Counted from the first letter of the stretch, positions 46,241 to 57,081 are shown. The stretch is 64,000 bases of DNA from an uncultured Prevotellaceae bacterium (GCA_947167515.1 CAMVIM010000006.1:78691-142690); one strand, 5' to 3'. Translations and numbers: made by a program. Notes: generated from the sequence alone by a model not told the origin.

Positions 46241-47113
46241 ATGGGAAATTATTATTGTTTAATGGCAGGTCTGCCTGACATCACGTTGGAAAACACAAAG
46301 CATGGTGTCAATATTCCTGACTTGCGCGAGGAACTGGATGCTATCTTGTCGGATAGTGACAAGAAGGTCATCTATTACTTCTTCTTGAAGAATGACTGCA
46401 TGAATCTTGTCAAACTCCTGAAGAATCCGAACGCAGAGATTGACGACCACGGGAACCTGTCCATGGAACAGTATGTCGATTTGATGACTTCGGCGCATGA
46501 GATGAACTTCAACGTGCACCGTTATCCTGCCTTTATGAGTATGTTTGCGCGCGAGTACGCATATAATAAGGACAAGGAAGGCTACTTCCCCGAGGATGAC
46601 ATGCTCTACAAGTTCTATCAGTATGCCATCGAGACGTGCCCGAACAAGATGGTGCGCCAATGGTATAAGCTGAATCTCGACATCACGAACATCCTGACGG
46701 CGTTTCTGGCCAGGAAGAACGGCTGGAATGTGGCTGACTACATCCAGGGTGAGGATGAGGTGACGGAGATGATTTTGACGAACAACACGAAGGACTTCAA
46801 CTTGACGGCTGAATATGACTATGTGGCTGACCTGATGAAGATTGTGGAGTGTGAGGACCCGGTGGAGAAGGAGAAGAAGATGGATGCGTTCAAGTGGCTG
46901 TGGCTGGAGGAGAAGACTTTCTTCAACATCTTCTCGATGGAGGCGGTGTTCGCTTATCTCTGCAAACTGGACATGCTGGCACGTTGGGACAAGCTTGACG
47001 TGGAAACGGGCAAGGAGACTTTCCGACAGATCATCGAGAATCTGAGAGGAGAGGCACGGGTGCCCGAGGAGTTCGTGGCGAAGGCTGCGCATGTGAGGAA
47101 TTTGATGGGATGA
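46241..47113 (+). CDS. DUF2764 family protein (V-ATPase subunit C-like), 290 aa
   Basis: The family DUF2764 sits in this position in Bacteroidota V-ATPase operons and probably replaces subunit C/d. The protein starts MGNYYCLMAGLPDITLE and is helical with many acidic residues. The gap to atpE is 3 bases. Confidence 0.88.
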   Translation: MGNYYCLMAGLPDITLENTKHGVNIPDLREELDAILSDSDKKVIYYFFLKNDCMNLVKLLKNPNAEIDDHGNLSMEQYVDLMTSAHEMNFNVHRYPAFMSMFAREYAYNKDKEGYFPEDDMLYKFYQYAIETCPNKMVRQWYKLNLDITNILTAFLARKNGWNVADYIQGEDEVTEMILTNNTKDFNLTAEYDYVADLMKIVECEDPVEKEKKMDAFKWLWLEEKTFFNIFSMEAVFAYLCKLDMLARWDKLDVETGKETFRQIIENLRGEARVPEEFVAKAAHVRNLMG

Positions 47114-47145
47114 AGAAGAAATGAATATAAAATAAAATAGATAAA

Positions 47146-48888
47146 ATGACAAAAGGAACTGTTAGTGGCGTGATTGCCAACATGGTGACGCTGGCTGTCG
47201 ATGGACCTGTGCAGCAGGGTGAAATCTGCTACATCGAGACGGGTGGCGACAAGCTGATGAGTGAGGTCATCAAGGTGTTGGGCAGTGACGTGTATGTTCA
47301 GGTGTTCGAATCGACACGTGGACTCAGGGTTGGTGCGCCAGCCGAATTTACGGGACACATGCTGGAAGTGCAGCTGGGTCCTGGTATGCTGTCGAAGAAC
47401 TACGACGGTCTGCAGAATGACCTCGACAAGATGGAGGGTGTCTTCCTGAAGCGTGGTCAGTACACGGAGCCGCTCGACAAGGAGCGTGAGTGGGACTTCA
47501 TTCCGCTTGCCAAGGTTGGCGACGAGGTGGAAGGCTCTGCATGGCTGGGCGAGGTGGAAGAGAACTCGCAGAAATTGAAAATCATGGCTCCCTTCCAGAT
47601 GGAGGGCAAGGCGAAGGTGAAGAGCATCGTGCCTGCTGGCAAGTACAAGATTCACGATGTGGTGGCTGTGCTCGTGAAGGAGGACGGCACCGAGGTGAAG
47701 GTGGACATGGTGCAGCATTGGCCTGTGAAGTTTGCTATGACGAACTATAAGGAAAAGCCACGTCCCTTCAAGCTGTTGGAGACGGGTGTGCGCACGATTG
47801 ACACGTTCAACCCCATCGTGGAGGGTGGTACGGGTTTCATCCCGGGTCCTTTCGGTACGGGTAAGACGGTGTTGCAGCACGCCATCTCGAAGCAGGCTGA
47901 GGCCGACATCGTGATTATCGCTGCCTGTGGTGAACGTGCCAACGAGGTGGTGGAAATCTTCACAGAGTTCCCCGAACTGGATGACCCCCACACGGGTCGC
48001 AAGCTGATGGAGCGCACCATCATCATCGCCAACACGTCGAACATGCCTGTGGCTGCTCGTGAGGCTTCGGTCTACACGGCTATGACGATGGCTGAGTATT
48101 ACCGCTCGATGGGTCTGCGTGTGCTCCTGATGGCCGACTCCACTTCACGTTGGGCTCAGGCGTTGCGTGAGATGTCGAACCGTATGGAGGAGTTGCCTGG
48201 TCCTGATGCATTCCCGATGGACCTGGGTGCCCTCATCTCAAACTTCTACGGACGTGCAGGTTATGTGTATCTGAACAACGGCGAGGTGGGCAGCATCACC
48301 TTCATCGGTACGGTGTCGCCTGCCGGTGGTAACCTGAAGGAGCCTGTGACGGAGAACACGAAGAAGGTGGCTCGCTGCTTCTACGGTCTGGAGCAAGACC
48401 GTGCGGACAAGAAGCGCTATCCTGCCGTGAATCCTATCGACTCCTATTCGAAGTATCTGGAATATCCTGAGTTTGCTGACTATATCGCGAAGAAGATTAA
48501 CGACAAGTGGATTCCGAAGGTGCAGGCGCTGAAGACCCGTATGCAGCGTGGTAAGGAGATTGCCGAGCAAATCAACATCCTGGGGGATGATGGTGTGCCA
48601 GTAGATTACCACGTGGTGTTCTGGAAGTCGGAAATCATCGACTTCGTGCTCTTGCAGCAGGATGCCTTCGATGAGGTGGATGCCGTGACCTCGCTGGAGC
48701 GTCAGGAGGCTATCCTCGACCTCGTGACAGAAATCTGCGAGACAGACTTCCAGTTTGACCACTTCGAGGACTGCGTGGCATTCTTCCGCAAGCTCATCAA
48801 CCTCTGCAAGCAGATGAACTACTCGCAGTTCCAGAGCGAACAATACAACGACTTTGTTTCACAAATCAAGGCAATGCTTGCCGCATAA
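47146..48888 (+). CDS. atpA: V-type ATP synthase subunit A (catalytic)
   Basis: The catalytic subunit. Walker A GPFGTGKTVLQHAIS and the family segment VEGGTGFIPGP, then ADSTSRWAQALREM. At 580 residues it has the usual V-type non-homologous insert. Its TAA is followed at once by the atpB ATG. Confidence 0.97.
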   Translation: MTKGTVSGVIANMVTLAVDGPVQQGEICYIETGGDKLMSEVIKVLGSDVYVQVFESTRGLRVGAPAEFTGHMLEVQLGPGMLSKNYDGLQNDLDKMEGVFLKRGQYTEPLDKEREWDFIPLAKVGDEVEGSAWLGEVEENSQKLKIMAPFQMEGKAKVKSIVPAGKYKIHDVVAVLVKEDGTEVKVDMVQHWPVKFAMTNYKEKPRPFKLLETGVRTIDTFNPIVEGGTGFIPGPFGTGKTVLQHAISKQAEADIVIIAACGERANEVVEIFTEFPELDDPHTGRKLMERTIIIANTSNMPVAAREASVYTAMTMAEYYRSMGLRVLLMADSTSRWAQALREMSNRMEELPGPDAFPMDLGALISNFYGRAGYVYLNNGEVGSITFIGTVSPAGGNLKEPVTENTKKVARCFYGLEQDRADKKRYPAVNPIDSYSKYLEYPEFADYIAKKINDKWIPKVQALKTRMQRGKEIAEQINILGDDGVPVDYHVVFWKSEIIDFVLLQQDAFDEVDAVTSLERQEAILDLVTEICETDFQFDHFEDCVAFFRKLINLCKQMNYSQFQSEQYNDFVSQIKAMLAA

Positions 48889-50235
48889 ATGACTATGGCT
48901 ACAGCTTTTCAGAAGATATACACTAAGATTGGCCAGATTACGAAGGCCACGGTCTCCCTCAAGGCGAAGGGAGTGGGATATGACGAGCTTGCCACCATTA
49001 ACGGCAAGCTGGCTCAGGTAGTGAAAATTGCAGGCGACGATGTGACCCTGCAGGTGTTTGAAGGTACGGGGGGCATTCCCACGAATGCTGAAGTGGTGTT
49101 CTTGGGCAAGGCTCCATCGCTGAAGGTGAGTGAGCAGTTGGCTGGACGCTTCTTCAACGCCTACGGAGACCCCATCGATGGTGGTCCGGAGATTGAGGGT
49201 AAGGAGGTGGAGATTGGCGGTCCTTCGGTGAACCCTGTGCGTCGTAAGCAACCTTCGGAACTGATTGCAACGGGTATTGCAGGTATCGACCTGAACAACA
49301 CGTTGGTGTCGGGTCAGAAGATTCCGTTCTTTGCAGACCCCGACCAACCCTTCAACGAGGTGATGGCGCTCGTGGCGCTCCGTGCGAAGGTGGACAAGAT
49401 CATCCTCGGTGGTATGGGTATGACCAACGACGACTACTATTTCTTCAAGAACACGTTCTCGAATGCAGGTGCGCTCGACCGTATCATCGCCTTCATGAAC
49501 ACCACCGAAGACCCTGCTGTGGAGCGTCTGCTGGTGCCAGATATGGCTTTGACGGCTGCCGAGTACTTTGCGGTGGAGAAACATGAGACGGTGCTGGTGC
49601 TCTTGACGGATATGACTTCTTATGCAGACTCACTCTCTATCGTGTCGAACCGTATGGACCAGATTCCTTCGAAGGACTCTATGCCTGGTTCGCTCTATTC
49701 GGACTTGGCCAAGATTTACGAGAAGGCCGTGCAGTTCCCGGAGAGTGCTGGTGGCGGCTCCATCACGATTATCGCTGTGACGACGCTGTCGGGTGGTGAC
49801 ATCACGCATGCTGTGCCCGACAATACTGGTTACATCACCGAGGGTCAGCTCTACCTGCGTCGTGACTCTGATGTGGGTAAGGTGATTGTTGACCCATTCC
49901 GTTCACTCTCTCGTCTGAAGCAGCTCGTGGCTGGAAAGAAGACGCGTAAGGACCACTCGCAGGTGATGAACGCTGCCATCCGTCTGTATTCTGATGCCGC
50001 CAATGCGAAGACGAAGATGGAGAATGGTTTCGATTTGACAGACTACGACAACCGCTGTCTCGACTTCGCGAAGGATTATGCCAGCAAGTTGCTCGCTATC
50101 GACGTGAATCTCGATACGACTGAAATGCTGGATGTTACGTGGTCGCTCTTCAAGAAGTACTTTAAGCTTGAAGAGGTCAACATCAAGAAAGAATTTACTG
50201 ACATCTATTGGACTAATTCAATGCATAATGCGTAA
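48889..50235 (+). CDS. atpB: V-type ATP synthase subunit B
   Basis: The non-catalytic nucleotide-binding subunit (lacking a P-loop), with ATGIAGIDLNNTLVSGQKIP, LLTDMTSYADSLSIVSNRM and TDYDNRCLDFAKDYASKLL. Start ATG 48889; ATG 48895 is also possible. The last codons, MHNA and the stop, are made by the left arm of an inverted repeat (50221-50251), so the C-terminus was altered by an insertion. Confidence 0.96.
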   Translation: MTMATAFQKIYTKIGQITKATVSLKAKGVGYDELATINGKLAQVVKIAGDDVTLQVFEGTGGIPTNAEVVFLGKAPSLKVSEQLAGRFFNAYGDPIDGGPEIEGKEVEIGGPSVNPVRRKQPSELIATGIAGIDLNNTLVSGQKIPFFADPDQPFNEVMALVALRAKVDKIILGGMGMTNDDYYFFKNTFSNAGALDRIIAFMNTTEDPAVERLLVPDMALTAAEYFAVEKHETVLVLLTDMTSYADSLSIVSNRMDQIPSKDSMPGSLYSDLAKIYEKAVQFPESAGGGSITIIAVTTLSGGDITHAVPDNTGYITEGQLYLRRDSDVGKVIVDPFRSLSRLKQLVAGKKTRKDHSQVMNAAIRLYSDAANAKTKMENGFDLTDYDNRCLDFAKDYASKLLAIDVNLDTTEMLDVTWSLFKKYFKLEEVNIKKEFTDIYWTNSMHNA

Positions 50236-50695
50236 TGCATAATGCATAATGAGGTTAACGCGTTGTATGAAAGAATCCAATGAGAATCTTGTCGCTATCA
50301 AATCAAAAGCTTTTGCTTTGAGGTGCATAAAGGCTTATCAGTATCTGACCACAGAAAAAAGAGAATTTGTTCTCTCAAAGCAATTGCTTAGAAGTGGAAC
50401 CAGTATTGGTGCCAATGTGAAAGAAGGTATGCGTGGACAGACAAAACCTGATTTTGCTGCAAAAATGAGCATCGCTTTGAAAGAGGCAAGCGAAACGGAA
50501 TATTGGATTGAGTTGTTGAAAGAATCGGGAATATTGTCAGAAACAGAATCAAACAGCTTGCTGGACGATTGTGTGGAGTTAATCAAGATATTGACATCCA
50601 TTGTGAAATCAGCATATGACGCTCTTAATAAAAAATAATAATCATTCGCGAGTGCATTTTAATTATGCATTATGCATTATGAATTATGCATTATG
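50221..50695. mobile_element. Insertion-like unit 1: four-helix-bundle gene bounded by long inverted repeats in the V-ATPase operon
   Basis: The left arm 50221-50251 is built of ATGCATAATG units and the right arm 50662-50695 of the complementary ATTATGCATT units. In the operon transcript they would form a stem of 20-30 bp enclosing the gene at 50267. The arms supply the stop of atpB and the start of atpD. No transposase is present. Confidence 0.65.
50267..50638 (+). CDS. Four-helix-bundle protein (23S rRNA intervening-sequence type), 123 aa
   Basis: The family hallmark pattern is present: KAFALRCIKAYQYL, SKQLLRSGTSIGANVKEG, FAAKMSIALKEASETEYWIELL, and a terminal helix. Proteins of this family are encoded inside intervening sequences of 23S rRNA genes and elsewhere, and they form pentameric bundles; Avd of diversity-generating retroelements is related. 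ATG 50267 is preferred; ATG 50249 is in the repeat arm. The sequence is unrelated to V-ATPase function. A second member lies at 53319. Confidence 0.9.
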   Translation: MKESNENLVAIKSKAFALRCIKAYQYLTTEKREFVLSKQLLRSGTSIGANVKEGMRGQTKPDFAAKMSIALKEASETEYWIELLKESGILSETESNSLLDDCVELIKILTSIVKSAYDALNKK

Positions 50696-51334
50696 ATAAA
50701 GTTTCAATATAACAAGACATCGCTTCAGCAGATTGAGAAGAACCTCAAGATGCGACAGCGCACCTTGCCTATCATCAAGAACAAGGAAACTGCGTTGCGT
50801 CTGGAGGTGAAACGAAGCAAGGAAGAAGCGGAGGCGTTGGAACAGAAACTGCAACAGCAGATTGGTGGCTACGAGTCGATGTATGCCCTGTGGGGTGAGT
50901 TCGACACCTCGCTGGTCAGTCTGAAGGATGTGCAGCTCGATGTGAAGAAGGTGGCAGGTGTGCGTGTGCCTGTGCTGAACAACATCGAACTGGACGTAAA
51001 GCCTTTCGGACTGTTCTCTGCCCCGAAGTGGTACTTCGACGGAATCAATTTGTTGCAGGGATTGGCCAAGACCGCTGTGGAACGTGAGTTCGTGCTTGCC
51101 AAGTTAGGACTTCTCGACCATGCACGTAGAAAGACCACGCAAAAGGTCAACCTCTTCGAGAAGGTGCAGATACCTGGCTATCAGGAGGCGATACGTAAAA
51201 TCAAGCGATTCATGGAGGATGAGGAGAACCTCTCCAAGTCTTCACAAAAGATTCTGAAGTCTCTGCAAGAGGCTCGGAAGAAAAAGGAGGAAGAGGAAGA
51301 CTCTTCGGCCAGAAAGGAGGCAGTTGCTGTATGA
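50693..51334 (+). CDS. atpD: V-type ATP synthase subunit D
   Basis: ATG 50693 (MIKFQYNKTSLQQIEKNLKM) is the native start; upstream in-frame ATGs lie in the repeat arm. The protein is a long coiled coil (RLEVKRSKEEAEALEQKLQQ) forming the central rotor shaft. It overlaps atpI by ATGA. Confidence 0.94.
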   Translation: MIKFQYNKTSLQQIEKNLKMRQRTLPIIKNKETALRLEVKRSKEEAEALEQKLQQQIGGYESMYALWGEFDTSLVSLKDVQLDVKKVAGVRVPVLNNIELDVKPFGLFSAPKWYFDGINLLQGLAKTAVEREFVLAKLGLLDHARRKTTQKVNLFEKVQIPGYQEAIRKIKRFMEDEENLSKSSQKILKSLQEARKKKEEEEDSSARKEAVAV

Positions 51335-53217
51335 TACAAGACATGAAGAAACTCACGTTCCTTGTTACGGCAAGTGAATACGACCAGTTCATTAGCGACA
51401 TCCGCGAACTGGGTGTCATCCATGTGGAGGAACTGCAGCAGGGTGTCACCAGCGATGAGTTGCAAGCGAGTCTGGACTTGGCGGTGCGCTATAAGGAGGC
51501 GCTCCAAGCACTCGACTTTGCTGTTGAGTCTTATGAGTCCACAGCCACTTACACTCCTCAGCCAGCCGATGCCTCCAGGGGTGTGGCGCTGATTGAGACG
51601 GTGGAGCGTCTGCTGAAAGATGAGAACAGCGTGAAGCACAGCATCGATGCCACAGAGGATGCCATCCAGCAGTTGGAACCATTTGGCGAATTCAGTTGGG
51701 ACAGCATCCGTCAGTTGGAGAAGTCGGGCTACAAGCCTTACTTCTATGCTGTCAATAGTAAGATGTACAAGGCAGAGTGGGGCGAGAAGTATTTCGCCAC
51801 AGCTATCAACGAAATCAATAAGAAGACGTATTTCGTGGCCTTCTCCAACGAGGAGACGGAGCCAGAAATCACGGCAGAACGTCTGTTCTTGCCCGAGGAA
51901 TCGCTTTCCTTCTATCAGGAAAAGCAGAAGACGCTGGGCGAGCAGTTGGAAAGCATCCACGAGCAGATGCTGCAGGTGAATGCTGTGGACCGCGCTTCCA
52001 TCGAGGCGGGACAGGTGGCCAATGAGAACGACATTCAGCTCTCGAAGGTGCACCTCAGCAACGAGAACCTTGCAGGTGGTGCCGTGAAGCTGATGATTGG
52101 CTGGACGCTGAAGGAGAAGGCTGACCAGGTGGTCGCTTACCTCGAAAAGGAGCACATCTTCTATGAATTGGAAGACCCTGCTTTTGAGGACAATGTGCCC
52201 ATCCAAATCAAGAACGACAAGTTCTCGACGCTCTTCGAACCCATCCTGCGCATGTACTCGTTGCCGAACTATCACGACATCGACCCCTTGCCGTTCTTTG
52301 CCCCATTCTTCATGCTCTTCTTCGGATTGTGCATGGGCGATATGGGCTACGGACTGCTCATTTTGGGTGTCAGCATCGCGCTTATCTTTGCAAAGCCCAA
52401 CCTTGCGGCATACGGCAAACTGGGTGCGCTGTTGGGTGGCATGACCGCCATCTGCGGCTTTGTCACAGGCACGTTCTTCGGTATCGACTTGGCTACGGTG
52501 GATTGGGAGTTCATCAAGCCCATGCAGCCTTACTTCATCAACGACTCGATGAAGGAGAGCTTCTTTGGCTACTCGCCCATGATGGTCATTTCTGTCATCA
52601 TCGGTCTCATTCAGGTGTTGCTCGGTATGACTTTGGCAGGTTGCAAGGCTGTGAAGAACTATGGCTTTGTCTATGGTGTGGGCAAGTTCTCGTGGGTGGT
52701 GGCCTTGCTCAGTGCAACCATCCTGTTCGGACTTCCACTCTTTGGTGCAGAACTCTCGCAACCCGTACAATATGTGCTTTATGGTTTGATTGCCATCGCT
52801 GCCTTTGGCATCTTCTTCCTCAACAATCCGAATGCCTACAAGAAGGATTCTGCTTTGGGCAAGGCACTTGGTGTGGGAAGCAACCTGGGCGGCGGACTCT
52901 GGGCTACTTACGGTATGTCCACAGGTTTGTTGGGTGACCTCCTGTCATACATCCGACTCTTTGCACTCGGATTGACGGGTGGTGTGCTGGGTTCTGTGTT
53001 CAACCAGTTGGCAATGGAGATGAGTCCAGATGTGCCTGTGGTGCACGAGCTGGTGATGATTATCATCCTGCTCTTCGGCCACGGCATCAACTTCGGCCTC
53101 TGTATGATCTCATCGTTCGTACACCCGATGCGACTCACCTTCGTCGAGTACTTCAAGAATGCCGACTTCGAAGGAAACGGCACACCTTATGTGCCTTTTC
53201 GGGCGCATAAGGTGTGA
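51331..53217 (+). CDS. atpI: V-type ATP synthase subunit I (a subunit)
   Basis: The N-terminal about 310 residues are a cytoplasmic stalk with coiled coils; the C-terminal half has about seven membrane helices (for example FFAPFFMLFFGLCMGDMGYG and LVMIIILLFGHGINFGLCM). It carries ions through half-channels next to the K ring. Length 628. Confidence 0.95.
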   Translation: MIQDMKKLTFLVTASEYDQFISDIRELGVIHVEELQQGVTSDELQASLDLAVRYKEALQALDFAVESYESTATYTPQPADASRGVALIETVERLLKDENSVKHSIDATEDAIQQLEPFGEFSWDSIRQLEKSGYKPYFYAVNSKMYKAEWGEKYFATAINEINKKTYFVAFSNEETEPEITAERLFLPEESLSFYQEKQKTLGEQLESIHEQMLQVNAVDRASIEAGQVANENDIQLSKVHLSNENLAGGAVKLMIGWTLKEKADQVVAYLEKEHIFYELEDPAFEDNVPIQIKNDKFSTLFEPILRMYSLPNYHDIDPLPFFAPFFMLFFGLCMGDMGYGLLILGVSIALIFAKPNLAAYGKLGALLGGMTAICGFVTGTFFGIDLATVDWEFIKPMQPYFINDSMKESFFGYSPMMVISVIIGLIQVLLGMTLAGCKAVKNYGFVYGVGKFSWVVALLSATILFGLPLFGAELSQPVQYVLYGLIAIAAFGIFFLNNPNAYKKDSALGKALGVGSNLGGGLWATYGMSTGLLGDLLSYIRLFALGLTGGVLGSVFNQLAMEMSPDVPVVHELVMIIILLFGHGINFGLCMISSFVHPMRLTFVEYFKNADFEGNGTPYVPFRAHKV

Positions 53218-53220
53218 TGT

Positions 53221-54197
<977 letters not shown>

Positions 54198-54232
54198 GCT
54201 TCTCCACTGGCATATAAATCATCAAAAACAGT

Positions 54233-54266
54233 AAAAGGCTGGCACTCAAAAATGCCAGCCTTTTTT
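54233..54266 (+). terminator. Intrinsic terminator of the V-ATPase operon
   Basis: AAAGGCTGGCA and TGCCAGCCTTT form an 11-bp perfect stem followed by a T-run. Confidence 0.92.
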
Positions 54267-54306
54267 GTTGTCATCTGGAAGAATCCTATGGTCGTTGCGC
54301 TGAATG

Positions 54307-55182
54307 TTAGTAAAACATTTTCCGCTCTTCTTCCGTCATCTCGCGTTTGGGTTGCAGCGCCTTCAAATATTTATAAACAGCATAGAGATTTTTGCCGCCC
54401 CATTTTGAAGGAGGATAGCTGTTGCAGCTGAAGGATGCATCGGTAAAACGGACACTGGCGCTGCTGTGGGGAGCATCCAGAACAAGTATGACTTCGTCAT
54501 ACAACTTGGGCATCTTATAGACCTCACCATCGATAAGCATCTGGCGGATGGTGTCAACTTGTGCCTGAGTGACCGCAATGGTATCAAGCTTGTTGAAAGA
54601 GTAGGTGTCCAGTGTGGCAATGTAGCTGCCATCCTTTTGGCGCATCAGTTCCGCATGACTGGCTGGGCGTCTCACCATGCCTCCGCCACTATGGTATTCG
54701 AAGTAAGTGAGTTCGCCTTGCGGAACTTTATACTCCTGCTTATTCTTTGACTCGATGAGTGGAGGCAGCACTTTCATCATCTGGTCATACATCTGCTGGG
54801 CTTCTTTGGCTGATGCAAATTTCTTCTTTGCCTTTTCTGTGTCCTTGAAATAACTGCTCAAGTTGCTCTCCGCCTTCTTCGACCCCGGCTTAGAGTAGAT
54901 TTGCTTTTCCAACTGAAGAATTTGCTGGTTCTCCTTATACGATTTCTCTGACCAATTCAACACATCCTCAAGCTCTTCGGGGCAGCGGTCATAGATAGTG
55001 GACATGTAGTAAGAGAATGTGTTCGCATTCTCCATCCATTTCACGTGGCTCACTCCAAACCGCCAATCCGTTTCTATCGAATTGACGATATTGGCAATTT
55101 CTTCTTTGGAAAGCTGATTCTGCGCGAATCCCGTTGACATGAATCCCAAAAGTGTCATAACAGAAACTAAGAATCTTTTCAT
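54307..55182 (-). CDS. Secreted protein of unknown function, 291 aa
   Basis: Signal peptide MKRFLVSVMTLLGFMSTGFA followed by a helical, charged N-terminal half (about 60-140: KAESNLSSYFKDTEKAKKKF) and a beta-rich C-terminal half (GELTYFEYHSGGG, TIAVTQAQVDTIRQML). I do not recognise the family. It is convergent with the V-ATPase operon. Confidence 0.75.
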   Translation of the reverse strand: MKRFLVSVMTLLGFMSTGFAQNQLSKEEIANIVNSIETDWRFGVSHVKWMENANTFSYYMSTIYDRCPEELEDVLNWSEKSYKENQQILQLEKQIYSKPGSKKAESNLSSYFKDTEKAKKKFASAKEAQQMYDQMMKVLPPLIESKNKQEYKVPQGELTYFEYHSGGGMVRRPASHAELMRQKDGSYIATLDTYSFNKLDTIAVTQAQVDTIRQMLIDGEVYKMPKLYDEVILVLDAPHSSASVRFTDASFSCNSYPPSKWGGKNLYAVYKYLKALQPKREMTEEERKMFY

Positions 55183-55235
55183 ATCGGTTTGTTGATTACA
55201 AAATAAACTAAATGCTTATAGAATAGAGGTATCCG

Positions 55236-56144
55236 TTAGCGAACCTTCAGCAAATCGCCAGTCACGGGGATGTAGCTGTCATCCTTGAAGTTCATCTTGT
55301 AGAGAGCCGCCAGCTGAATGCCATAGAACTGGCAGATGGTGTACATGGATTCGCCCTGCTTCACCTTGTGCCAAGTGTCCTTATATTTCACATCCGCCTT
55401 CTTCGCCTTCTTCTCCAGGAAGATGTTAGTACCCACAGGTGGCACAAAATCTTCATCCACCTCATTCAGATGCAGCAATTTCTTTTTGGAGATTTTCAGT
55501 TCCTTTGCCAACGAATCCCAAGTGTCACCAGCACGAACCACCACACATTGCTTGCCGTTCACCTGAATGACAGAATGTCTCATGTAGGCCGTGTAGTCAG
55601 GCTCCACATATTTCTTCTTCTTTTTCAGTCCGAAGCGATCCTCGTCCAAATCGTTCAACTCATAAGTTTCGATGATGGTAATGAGCCGATGCGCATAGGT
55701 TGGGGAAGTGGCATATCCGCAAGCTTTCAGCCCTCGCGCCCAAGCCTTATAGTCGAGCGGATTGAGGTCGAAGAGAGAGCGGTATCTGTTCTGCTGCAAA
55801 AAACGCGAGTGGTCCTCATAGCTTTCCGACACATTCTTGTACTTGCGGAAACGCTCATCCTTGCGGTCATCGTCGCGCAACACATAGGGTCCATCCCATC
55901 CCATGCCCACCTTGATGCCAAAGTGGTTGTTGGCACGTGTAGCCAGATAGCTCTGTCCGGCACCACTCTCAAACAAGGCCTGCGCCAAAGTGATGCTGGC
56001 AGGAATGTGGTAACGGCGCATCTGGTCGATGGCGACTTCCTTATACTCGTCGATGTATCGCTGATAGACGGCATTTTTCTGGGCAAAGGAAACAGCTGAC
56101 ATTGCGACAGCCCACGTCATCAAAAAAAATCTCAAATATCTCAT
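55236..56144 (-). CDS. Secreted glucosaminidase with two LysM domains, 302 aa
   Basis: ATG 56144 (MRYLRFFLMTWAVAMSAVSF) gives a signal peptide. The FlgJ-like glucosaminidase domain has ITLAQALFESGAGQSYLAT with its catalytic glutamate, NNHFGIKVG and AWARGLKACGYATSP. Two LysM-type segments follow (CVVVRAGDTWDSLAKELKIS and WHKVKQGESMYTICQFYGI). It hydrolyses peptidoglycan glycan bonds. Confidence 0.93.
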   Translation of the reverse strand: MRYLRFFLMTWAVAMSAVSFAQKNAVYQRYIDEYKEVAIDQMRRYHIPASITLAQALFESGAGQSYLATRANNHFGIKVGMGWDGPYVLRDDDRKDERFRKYKNVSESYEDHSRFLQQNRYRSLFDLNPLDYKAWARGLKACGYATSPTYAHRLITIIETYELNDLDEDRFGLKKKKKYVEPDYTAYMRHSVIQVNGKQCVVVRAGDTWDSLAKELKISKKKLLHLNEVDEDFVPPVGTNIFLEKKAKKADVKYKDTWHKVKQGESMYTICQFYGIQLAALYKMNFKDDSYIPVTGDLLKVR

Positions 56145-56343
56145 TAGAAAGGCATTGGTAAATAAATACTGTTGTAGAAGTTTAGATTGCAAATGTAAAG
56201 AAAATTTTTGAGAAACAAAGACTTCTGAAAAAAAAATGCCTTTTTTATGACGTAAAATACCATTTCAACAGCAAAAACTCTCTTTGTCTATCATGAGAAA
56301 GCAAGAACTGCGCCAACAAGTACGGCTCCATTTCCACTCTACA

Positions 56344-56553
56344 GGCAATGCCGTTGCATATTCAAATTGTACGCCGTGCAATATGTAATAGGTGTGCCGT
56401 TACATATACAATTTGAACGACGTTTCATAGACGCACAAATACCGCAATCCGTCTTTCCACCACCATAAAAACCTCAACGTCGTTACCGTGATTACGTTAA
56501 CGCCACTACCGTAATTACTCTAACGACGTTGCCGTAATTACGTTTACGACGTT
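56344..56553 (+). repeat. Dispersed repeats: homologue of 34823-34886, then GTAATTAC-type repeats related to 44221-44316
   Basis: 56344-56412 is homologous to the minus strand of 34823-34886 over about 65 bases. At 56475-56553 several ACCGTAATTAC / GCCGTAATTACG units occur; CACTACCGTAATTAC at 56504-56518 is identical to 44263-44277. The gap 56145-56670 has no other gene. Confidence 0.75.
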
Positions 56554-56613
56554 CCTGCAAGGGACGAAACAGGCCTATTTACCTCCCCTTGCTTAAAGAA
56601 ATTCCCCAAAAAG

Positions 56614-56645
56614 TTTGGAGGATAAAGGAAAATGTGCTTAATTTG
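56614..56645 (+). promoter_or_regulatory. Promoter of HEPN-MNT, nearly identical to the RNA promoter at 57466-57497
   Basis: TTTG (56614-56617) and TTAATTTG (56638-56645). The 39 bases 56614-56652 match 57466-57504 at 38 positions. Confidence 0.7.
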
Positions 56646-56670
56646 CAAATGAATAAGGAATAGAATCATT

Positions 56671-57081
56671 ATGGCAAACGAAGAAAGAGCGACAAAATGG
56701 CTTGCTATCGTGGCGGAAGACCTCAGTGTGGCAGAAGATTTGTACAAGACCAAGCATTGGTTGTATGTCGCATTCATGTGCCATCAGGTTGTGGAGAAGG
56801 TGTTGAAGGCATATTGGTGCGTGTGTCGCGATGATGATCCTCCTTTCATTCATGACCATAAGCGAATAGCTGAAGGGTGTGGGCTTTATACAAAGATGAG
56901 TGATGAACAGAAGGAATTCCTCACCCAAATTAGACAGATGAATATCGCGGCCCGTTATCAGGAATATAAAGACGAATTGGCCACTTCGCTTAACAGCGAG
57001 ATAGCGAAAAATATTTTAGAAACCACTAAACAGATGCATGCATGGATGCTCCAAAAGTTCTCCGAAAAGACGAAGCTCTGA
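56671..57081 (+). CDS. HEPN domain protein, 136 aa
   Basis: An all-helical HEPN domain: KWLAIVAEDLSVAEDLYKTK, MCHQVVEKVLKAYWCV and an RYQEYKDE segment. HEPN proteins paired with MNT nucleotidyltransferases are RNase-type toxins or related substrates of the partner. A canonical R-x4-6-H is not obvious here. It overlaps the MNT gene by 40 bases. Confidence 0.9.
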   Translation: MANEERATKWLAIVAEDLSVAEDLYKTKHWLYVAFMCHQVVEKVLKAYWCVCRDDDPPFIHDHKRIAEGCGLYTKMSDEQKEFLTQIRQMNIAARYQEYKDELATSLNSEIAKNILETTKQMHAWMLQKFSEKTKL

